The position numbers and the translations under genes are program-made. From Rhodovastum sp963709085 (GTDB taxonomy: Bacteria > Pseudomonadota > Alphaproteobacteria > Acetobacterales > Acetobacteraceae), in the NCBI GenBank assembly GCA_963709085.1, contig CAVPVB010000007.1, positions 1,550,001 through 1,614,000 on the forward strand: a DNA stretch of 64,000 nucleotides. The letters are read 5' to 3'. Numbering within the stretch: position 1 is the first letter of the stretch; each line of letters begins with the position of its first letter. The notes beneath the pieces are model-generated. The model did not search any database and was not told the origin of the DNA. It was given only the letters and a program-made list of their open reading frames with translations. This document shows positions 58,269-64,000 of this stretch, piece after piece.

Positions 58269-58778
58269 TCATCGGCCGGTTCCTTTCGCGTGCTCCACCA
58301 TTGCGGCCCGGTGCCGTTCCCACCCCAGCAGCAGCCCGCGCGCCATGGGGTCATTCGTCGACGAAAGCCGGTTGCGCGCCTGCCCGCGGAAATAGGGCAT
58401 CGCCGCCTCGCGTCCGCCGATGAACCGCACGCCCGGGGTCGCCTCGGCACGGTTGGCCAGCGCCTGAGCCAAGGCTTCCACTATGTCGACCGGCGGGGGC
58501 AAGGGCGACGGCATCGTGCCCTCCACCTCCGCGGCTATCGCGGCCCGGTCGGCCAGCACGTCGGGGGCGGAATAGGCGCCGGCAAGCTCGCCGAAAACGG
58601 GCGCCGGATCGTTCGCCGGAACGGCCAGCAGCGCCAGCAGGTCGGCCTTGTGCTGGCGCAGATCGGCCAGCAGGTCGGACGGAACCGCCGAAGCTGGACG
58701 TAGCGCCAGCCGATCGCCCCGGGCCTCGGCGGTCACGCCCAGGTCATGCAGCCGAGCCAGGACAGCGGCAGCGGTCAC
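58269..58778 (-). CDS. TubC N-terminal-docking-like accessory protein
   Basis: 169 residues from ATG 58778, overlapping the primase gene by ATGA (58775-58778). N-terminal ~55 residues TAAAVLARLHDLGVTAEARGDRLALRP...LLADLRQHKADLLALLA match the TubC_N docking fold, small beta-alpha domains that occur at the start of many plasmid/phage proteins beside primases. The rest is helical with GGREAAMPYFRGQARNRLSSTNDP near the end. Function unknown, probably in element replication. Confidence 0.7.
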   Translation of the reverse strand: MTAAAVLARLHDLGVTAEARGDRLALRPASAVPSDLLADLRQHKADLLALLAVPANDPAPVFGELAGAYSAPDVLADRAAIAAEVEGTMPSPLPPPVDIVEALAQALANRAEATPGVRFIGGREAAMPYFRGQARNRLSSTNDPMARGLLLGWERHRAAMVEHAKGTGR

Positions 58779-60649
58779 AGCACCACCTCGTCAGTCGCGA
58801 AATCGTCCGCGGGGGGCGAAGGCATAGGGGGCATAGGGGGCATAGGATCGCGCCCGTTTGTTTTCAGTGGCTTATGCCCGGTATGTCCGCCCCTATGGTC
58901 CGAAGGCATAGGGGGGGCATAGGGGGTGGCATCGGGGGCATAGGGGGGCATAGGGTCGGCGCAGGGGGGCATAACCGACTGATTTTCCTTATCGTCACCC
59001 CTATGCCCCCTATGCCCCCTATGCGTTTCCGCCCCGCCGAGATTTTTCAGCGCATAGGTTGCCGCACCCCACTTTCCGGCCGACGCTTGGCGGGTCAGCA
59101 CGAACCCGGCCATCCGCGTGTTGGTCAGCTTGTCCAGTGTAGCGGCAAGGAATTGCCGGCCCCGGCCTTGCGGGTCGGCAAGTTGGCGCACCTCGTCATG
59201 GAGGTCCTTGGCCATGACCGGCATGTCGTGGTGGTGGGTCCACCACGCGTCGAACAGGTCGGCCACCACCTGCCGGCGCCCGTCCCGCGCCTTCGCCTCG
59301 CTGACACGTTCCGCCGGGTCCTGGCAGCCCAGGGCAAGCAGCGGGTCGCGCACCCAGGCGCACCATTGCCCGAAGCTCCCCAGGGCACCGCCGGGCTTGA
59401 GGTCGGTTGCCTGCCTGCCCCAGCGCCAGATGGTCAGGGCGGCCGCAAGCAACTCAGTGCGACGGGCCTTCATCTCCAGACGAATGTCGCCTTGGAACGG
59501 GCGCGCCTCCGGGTCCTCGGTGCCGGGGTCGAGTTCAACGGCGATGAACCGGCGCGCCAGGTCCTCCGACACTGACAGCCCGTTGCCGGTCAGCACGATG
59601 AACGCGGAGGCGCACAGCGGCACCATTTGCGACTTGCCCAGCACCCGCACGCGGGCCGGGCGTTCTGTGATCGCGCTGGCAAGCAGGTCGGACTTGAAAG
59701 CGACGCTGTTGAGGTTGTCGAGAAACAGCGTCGGACTGCCTTCGATCAATTCCGATGCGATCCGCTTTTCCAGTTCCTCGGCGTTGCTGCCAGCAGTGAC
59801 CGCATGCGGTTCCCGGCCGAAGGCGATGATGCACATGCACCGCGCCAGCAACCCCTTGCCTGCCCCAGCGCCAGACATCGGAGCGGCCCGCAGCAGCACC
59901 CCAGGCGCAAGATGCAGGCTCGGCCGACATACTGCGGTCAGCAGTGCGGCGAGGAAGCCGCTTTCGTCCTTGCTGGGTGGCTTGGCTGTGTCCACCACCG
60001 CCACGCCGCGCACCTGATCTTCCACCGTCTCGGCATCGGCAAAGCAGAACGTTGCGAACGTCCGGCGGAGCAGCAGCAGCGCCGCGGCCGCCTCGTCCTT
60101 GGTCGGGCGATCGGGAACAAGCCCGGCCAGATCGGGGACGTTTTCGCACCACATGCCGGACGGTTCGTCATAGCCTTCGGCGTGGTGGATCGTGCCGTCG
60201 TGGTGCAGCAGCGGCGCTGACGCGATGCCGTTGAGCGGCTTCAAGCGCCACTCGCCACGCCAGTCGAGATACATCACGGCCAGGGTGCGCGAGAGGCGGG
60301 CGTTGACTTCAATGATGCCGTCTTTTCTCTCGCGCACCTCATAGGGGCGGCATGCCCGGTGCGCCTCCATTACCAGCAGGTCGGCCGTCATTGCCTGCGC
60401 GACGGTCCCCCGCTGAATTCTGGTCATAGGCCAGCCGTACCGGCACGCCGCGGTCAAACAGGGTTCCGGTGTTGGCAAGGATGTCGCGCAGTTTCGCGAC
60501 GGTCACATCGGGGTCACAGGGTTCAAGCAGCAGTCTCGGCTTATCGCCAAGCGCCGCTCCCCCGGCCTTCGCTGCCTCGCTCGGCCTCACCCACCCGGGG
60601 ATCGCCTCCCGTGCCATGCGGAACAGCTTGCCGGCCCCGGTCTCGCTGC
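58775..60649 (-). pseudogene. Primase-helicase, C-terminal part (split by IS, frameshifted)
   Basis: The helicase-type P-loop is in APMSGAGAGKGLLARC and the Walker B-like LFLDNLN, then TGNGLSVSEDLARRFI (sensor/Arg finger). From the IS border (60649) the frame gives SSETGAGKLFRMAREAIPGWVRPSEAA...VPVRLAYDQ; near 60425 one extra base shifts to IQRGTVAQAMTADLLV and onwards. The C-terminus is a Met/Pro-rich low-complexity tail. With the N-terminal primase piece at 62095-62311, it was one phage/plasmid-type primase-helicase for element replication, now broken by the IS and with material missing at the junction. A P-loop part could still be made from an internal start. Confidence 0.78.
58820..59025. 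repeat. Low-complexity GGGGGCATA-rich tract
   Basis: Many GCATAGGGG units on one side and complementary CCCCTATG units on the other, encoding MPPMPP and HRGHRGHRG-like repeats in the primase-helicase C-terminus. Not a CRISPR array: spacing and unit vary. Confidence 0.7.
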
Positions 60650-62094
60650 TACGGCATTCACACATTTAACTGTGTTGTTGCGATGAAAAAACCTGCGGCC
60701 ATGGCAGCGAACTGGGTCCAGCCGGCGCGCATGGTTTTGGGACCGGGCGGCTTGTAATAGCAGTTCCATCCGCCGAGGCGGGCGATGATCCAGGCGAGCC
60801 AGGCGAGCGAGTGGCGCGGATGAGGGTTTTGCTGACGCAGGGTTCTGCCTTCGAGAGTTGCGCCAATGGCTTCGGCGGCCGGCAGCAGGGCCGCATCGAT
60901 GACATCGGTCGCGGGTCGCGGGCTGCCATCACGGGCGTTGACCAGTTGCATTGTACGGATTGCCGCGGCAAGACCGACCAGAGCCAGCTTGAACAGCCGC
61001 CCGGCCTCATGCATTTGGGTTTCCTCTAGGCGTATACCGTCGCTTTTCAATGCACGAAAGATTTCTTCAATCCGCCAACGCAACCGATAGAGGCGCACGA
61101 TGTCCTGCGCCTCGGCAGCGCTGGTGGCATTCAGCGTGGTCAACAGCCGCCACAGCAGCGGCTGTGCATCAGCCGGAGCATTGATCTCTCGCGCCTCGAC
61201 CATATACAGCGTCAGCTGCGGCGGGTCCGAGCGATCACCGCCATGACGTGGACGCGAGATCACGACCGGCCCGGCGCGCAGCACAACGGTGGCGATCCGG
61301 CCGCGCCCGCCGGCCCGGGATGGAGCCACACGAACCTCGGTTCGTGCCAACTCCGGCCATGCGGCGGGCGCCGCGAACAGGCGCGCTCCGTCGTCGAGCG
61401 CGCGGTCCTGCGCTGCTCGCACAATCAGATCGACCCCTGCCGGGCATCGTGCGAAGCTTGCATAGATATCGCCCTCGCGATCGGCCACGACCACCACCGA
61501 GGCGGCGTCGGCTAAACACGCAGCCGCACACTCTGCCCCTTCCAACCAGCGGACGCTCTCCTTGTCTTCCAACGCGCGGGCGTGGGTCGGGGCGATTTCA
61601 TCCGTTCGGGTCCAAATCCTGGCGCCGACCAGACCGAGAACGGCCTCTGTCTCGCTGTCAATGGCGATCAGTGGATGGATGAAAAACCCGGCGGAAACGC
61701 CGTCTCCTGCCGGCCCCAGACCACGTCGCCGCTCCTCGCGGCCGGCGAAATTGATCTCGGTCGTATCCTGCGCCACGACAATCCGCCGTCCGGCGCAGGC
61801 GGCGACGGTGCGGCTCGCCAGCGTCTGCACGATCTCGACCGTTGTGACGGAGGGTGCCGCCAAAAACCGATGGATCGCCATCTCGCCAGCCCGATCACCG
61901 CCAAGCTTGCGGACGACCAGCGACCCGGTCTCCGTCACCCGCTCGATCAGCGTGGTGCCCATCGCCGCACGACGGGCATCTCCAAAATAACCAAGCTCCC
62001 CTCCCTTTTGCCTCACACAGTCTCCTGATCCACAGAATACGTCATAGATTCAGAGAGTTGTCCGCTATACAAGCAAAATGTGTGAATGCCGTAG
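60650..62094. mobile_element. IS4-family (Tn5/IS50-like) insertion sequence
   Basis: About 1445 bp bounded by perfect 18-bp terminal inverted repeats: TACGGCATTCACACATTT at 60650-60667 and its complement at 62077-62094. One transposase gene inside. No flanking target duplication is seen, and the two host gene halves do not join directly, so DNA was lost beside one end. Confidence 0.88.
60658..62016 (-). CDS. IS4/Tn5-type DDE transposase
   Basis: 452 residues from GTG 62016, after AGGAGA. Tn5-like N-terminus GELGYFGDARRAAM. RNase-H fold catalytic triad: first Asp in VVAQDTTEINFAG, second Asp in VVVVADREGDIYASF, and Glu in YRLRWRIEEIFRALKSDG (YREK-type signature). Stop codon lies in the terminal repeat. 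The gene looks intact, so the element may still be active. Confidence 0.93.
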   Translation of the reverse strand: MRQKGGELGYFGDARRAAMGTTLIERVTETGSLVVRKLGGDRAGEMAIHRFLAAPSVTTVEIVQTLASRTVAACAGRRIVVAQDTTEINFAGREERRRGLGPAGDGVSAGFFIHPLIAIDSETEAVLGLVGARIWTRTDEIAPTHARALEDKESVRWLEGAECAAACLADAASVVVVADREGDIYASFARCPAGVDLIVRAAQDRALDDGARLFAAPAAWPELARTEVRVAPSRAGGRGRIATVVLRAGPVVISRPRHGGDRSDPPQLTLYMVEAREINAPADAQPLLWRLLTTLNATSAAEAQDIVRLYRLRWRIEEIFRALKSDGIRLEETQMHEAGRLFKLALVGLAAAIRTMQLVNARDGSPRPATDVIDAALLPAAEAIGATLEGRTLRQQNPHPRHSLAWLAWIIARLGGWNCYYKPPGPKTMRAGWTQFAAMAAGFFIATTQLNV

Positions 62095-62311
62095 GTTGAG
62101 CGCCCGCGGGTCGGGCTTCACCTCCGCCGCTTCCGGCGGGTCACGTCGCGCACGCTCCTGCCAGGCATTGCCGAACGGCCGCTTTTCGTTCGTGTAGAGC
62201 GCCACCGGCCGGAAGCCGGCGTCCGCCAGCCGGGCGCGGAGGCTGGCGACAGCCTCGAAGATTTGGTAGGGGGCCAATAGCGGCTTCCGGCCCGGCGTCG
62301 AACGGACTCAT
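62095..62311 (-). pseudogene. Primase-helicase, N-terminal part
   Basis: The frame at 62277-62095 encodes ASLRARLADAGFRPVALYTNEKRPFGNAWQERARRDPP, the start of a primase-polymerase (prim-pol) domain, ending RALN at the IS border. The natural start is probably ATG 62311, which overlaps the upstream gene's stop by ATGA, but a one-base shift near 62285 is then required. Completed by the piece at 58775-60649. Confidence 0.72.
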
Positions 62312-62631
62312 GCCCGGCCTCCCGTGGCGGCGTCGCCCAGCAGCGCCAGCAGCCCGCGCTTGATGCGGTCGCGCGTGATGGAGCAGTTCGAGCACAGCAG
62401 CACGCCGCGGCCCTCCATGATGATGTGTGCCACCGTCGCCACCGTCGCGCCGTCCAGCGCCGCGCCGGGATCGGCCACCAGTACCGCAGCCAAAGCCGGC
62501 GGCCAGCGGCGCGACAGCAGGGATCGGAACGAATAAGCCGAGACGGGAACAGCGAAGTCATTGGATGCGGCGGATAGCTCGGCCCGTGCCTGCTTCTCAG
62601 CCAGGGCGACGGCGGATCGCGGCGCGGTCAT
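62308..62631 (-). CDS. Hypothetical protein of the accessory operon
   Basis: 107 residues from ATG 62631 (overlap ATGA at 62628-62631 with the next gene). Helix-rich; contains ALAEKQARAELSAASNDF and a Cys pair in VLLCSNCSITRDRIKRGLLALLG. I do not recognise it. It directly precedes the primase in the operon. Confidence 0.62.
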   Translation of the reverse strand: MTAPRSAVALAEKQARAELSAASNDFAVPVSAYSFRSLLSRRWPPALAAVLVADPGAALDGATVATVAHIIMEGRGVLLCSNCSITRDRIKRGLLALLGDAATGGRA

Positions 62632-62909
62632 GCCACCACCTCGCCGCGCAACCGAGTTTGGCACCGAAGCGCGTCATGCAGGCTGGTGAACACCAGAGCC
62701 ACCGCGCCACCGGCCTTGAGCGTGGCGCGCAACAGCGACTCCCCGCGACGGTCGGGCCAGTGCAGACCCGGATCGTGAGTGATAAGCCCGGACACGCCAC
62801 CAGGACGGTAGAACAGTTCGTCGATCCCGTTGCTTGGTAGCAACGTCATCGAAGCCACGACGACGAACTGCCCATCGACAACCAAGAGCCGGGTATGGGG
62901 AGGCTTCAT
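62628..62909 (-). CDS. Hypothetical protein of the accessory operon
   Basis: 93 residues from ATG 62909. Beta-alpha pattern with TRLLVVDGQFVVVASMTLLPS and GGAVALVFTSLHDALRC. Overlaps neighbours by ATGA on both sides, so it is translated with them. Unknown function. Confidence 0.62.
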   Translation of the reverse strand: MKPPHTRLLVVDGQFVVVASMTLLPSNGIDELFYRPGGVSGLITHDPGLHWPDRRGESLLRATLKAGGAVALVFTSLHDALRCQTRLRGEVVA

Positions 62910-63052
62910 TGCACCATCCCCCGCCGCAGTTCGCTCGCCAGCAGCACCAGGCGCACGGCTTCGCTGGGGAAAGTTGCAATCAGGGCGAGCGCGTCATTTT
63001 CGAGGAGGCGGATCAGCGCCGGCAGGTCGGCCGGCAGGAAGAATGGGGACAT
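62906..63052 (-). CDS. Small hypothetical protein of the accessory operon
   Basis: 48 residues from ATG 63052 (MSPFFLPADLPALIRLLEND...). Amphipathic helices, no known motif. Overlaps the next gene by four bases. Upstream frame is open to 63139 but without a good ribosome site. Confidence 0.5.
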   Translation of the reverse strand: MSPFFLPADLPALIRLLENDALALIATFPSEAVRLVLLASELRRGMVQ

Positions 63053-63179
63053 GGTTCGTGCTCCATACGGCCCGATGGACTGGAAACCCGCAGGCGTCCG
63101 CAGTATCTTCCCGGTGCTCTCGCCGTTCTGACACTGCATCCGCCGCCGGTTCCCGCGCCACGGGACCGGCGGTTTCGAT

Positions 63180-63392
63180 TTAGGCGGCGGCCTTGGGCTG
63201 GCGCAGCGTCACGGGCGGTTGCGCGCGTAGCCACGCAAGCCCGTGCTCCACATCAATCAGGGTGCGCCGGCCGCCCGGCTGCTTGATCGCGCGCAGATCG
63301 CCACGCGCCAGCGCCAGATAGGTGCCGCTGCGGGTCATGCCGGTCAGCGCAAGCCAGTAAGGGATCGGCGAGAATTTTGGTTCCGGTGCCAT
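63180..63392 (-). CDS. AlpA/excisionase-like DNA-binding protein
   Basis: 70 residues from ATG 63392. Winged-helix excisionase/AlpA pattern: IPYWLALTGMTRSGTYLALARGDLRAIKQPGGRRTLIDVEHGLAWL. Such proteins act as directionality factors or regulators of integrated elements. It precedes the overlapping operon on the same strand. A similar but different protein sits near the integrase remnant at 2914. Confidence 0.75.
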   Translation of the reverse strand: MAPEPKFSPIPYWLALTGMTRSGTYLALARGDLRAIKQPGGRRTLIDVEHGLAWLRAQPPVTLRQPKAAA

Positions 63393-63450
63393 TGAGTGTC
63401 CTATTCGCAGCAGTGAGCCTGTGCGAGACAGTGGCGCCCAACAATTCCGT

Positions 63451-64000
63451 CTAGGAGCGGGGGCTAGACGGAATCTTGTCGGCCAGCCCGTATCGGGTGA
63501 TGCCCTCGATCATGCTATTCAGCACAACCATTGCTGTGTTCCGGTCGAGGATGCATCCCGTGCGAGCGGAATAGGCTGCGGCACCTTCCAGAGTTTCCCG
63601 ATAGGCTTGCTTGAATGCTTCCGATTTTGCTGTTGTCGAATTCAGATCGCCATCGCAGCACTGCCTTTGCTGTGATGAGTGGGCTTTGAAGCCCCGTAAC
63701 CTGGACGCCTCGGGCGTTCGCGTGCTGAGCAACCAGCCTGCCAGCTTCATTGTTCGGGATGCGTGCGCCGATCAGCAAATGAGCGACTGCCGCCAACATC
63801 CCCCGAACGGCGTCGGAGTTCGTGCCAATCAGCCTGCCATTCGGCTCAGGAATGTTGAACAGCGCCGGGTTCGTGCCTCGTTGCAGATCGTGAAGGGCGG
63901 CCTGTAGCCTCTGGAGCGGTCCGGCGGAGTTCGTGGCGTGGCACTTGGGATCAGCGTTGATAAGAGCGACAACAGCCGCCAGCGCCTCAATGCCAAGCTC
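63451..64000 (-). CDS. Hypothetical protein, cut by right edge, probably frameshifted
   Basis: From the right edge the frame reads ELGIEALAAVVALINADPKCHA and continues to AKAVLRWRSEFDNS; near 63625, at an A-run, the next frame SEAFKQAYRETLEGAAAYSART carries on to 63451. One base fewer in the A-run would join them. Helical, with no motif I recognise. The start is outside the window. Confidence 0.5.

Larger units (their letters stand above)
56115..64000. mobile_element. Phage/plasmid-like accessory block downstream of tRNA-Lys, cut by right edge
   Basis: From the tRNA-Lys 3' end to the window edge, almost all genes are small, leftward, and overlapping by ATGA, including a DUF5681 protein, an HTH protein, a TubC-N-like protein, a primase-helicase (interrupted by an IS) and an AlpA-like regulator. 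No core gene is seen. This is the layout of an integrated plasmid/phage-like element. The integrase and far attachment site are not in the window, so limits are inferred. Confidence 0.6.

Noticed and set aside
58820..59025. Possible CRISPR-like array of GGGGGCATA units
   Set aside because: Units are short, irregular and lie inside a coding tail; there are no unique spacers of even length and no cas genes.

Overview
The window looks like a piece of a high-GC alphaproteobacterial chromosome, most likely Acetobacteraceae or another member of the Rhodospirillales. I infer this from the sequence only. The support is strong GC bias, a purB-purC-purS-purQ-purL-bolA-grxD block, a gyrA-coaD-cyclophilin block, a pyrophosphate-dependent phosphofructokinase, PEP-CTERM proteins and a BciB-like reductase beside a photoactive-yellow-protein relative. 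The last pair suggests a phototrophic (bacteriochlorophyll-making) lineage or a descendant of one.

Layout. 1-2.3 kb: a PAS sensor histidine kinase cut by the left edge and a stand-alone Lrp/AsnC ligand-binding domain. 2.3-4 kb: a decayed integrase, an excisionase-like gene and an AT-rich gene of unknown function, which together look like the scar of a small mobile element. 4.2-16.8 kb: housekeeping and envelope genes (pfp, an HTH-receiver regulator, glnS, a PEP-CTERM protein, a type II NADH dehydrogenase plus OprB-like porin operon, a HutF-like protein without its metal ligands, small lipoproteins, a SYLF protein, DUF1622, mepA). 16.8-24.4 kb: GtrA, a two-gene operon with an unusual membrane-linked Hsp70-like ATPase, the divergent mntR/mntH pair with a palindromic operator, a choice-of-anchor A protein, and a gene-poor stretch with repeats. 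24.4-33.4 kb: hemB, NIPSNAP, acid phosphatase, NnrU, a MaoC-like hydratase, tandem aspartate aminotransferases and a host-attachment protein. 33.4-39.6 kb: the purine synthesis block with grxD and bolA. 39.7-45.2 kb: TerC, GntP, an ICMT-like methyltransferase, a PA4872-type oxaloacetate decarboxylase, the PYP-like protein and the BciB-like reductase. 45.2-51.8 kb: HicBA toxin-antitoxin, a SLATT membrane protein between palindromic repeats, aldehyde dehydrogenase, CoA transferase and small envelope proteins. 51.9-56.1 kb: gyrA-coaD-ppi and tRNA-Lys(UUU). 56.1-64 kb: a phage- or plasmid-like accessory block beginning at the tRNA-Lys 3' end, holding a primase-helicase gene split by an IS4/Tn5-type insertion sequence, a DUF5681 protein, an HTH gene studded with a GCAATGC motif, and several small overlapping genes. 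It runs off the right edge.

A feature of the whole window is that several otherwise well-preserved genes (HTH-receiver regulator, oprB-like, Hsp70-like, mntH, purL, primase) each need a single-base correction to read through. Because purL is normally needed for purine synthesis, base-level sequence errors are a likely cause for many of them, though real mutations cannot be excluded from sequence alone. Many intergenic gaps carry strong hairpins: paired terminator-like hairpins after genes, a long inverted repeat between purQ and purL, and a GGTGGGT palindromic repeat family.
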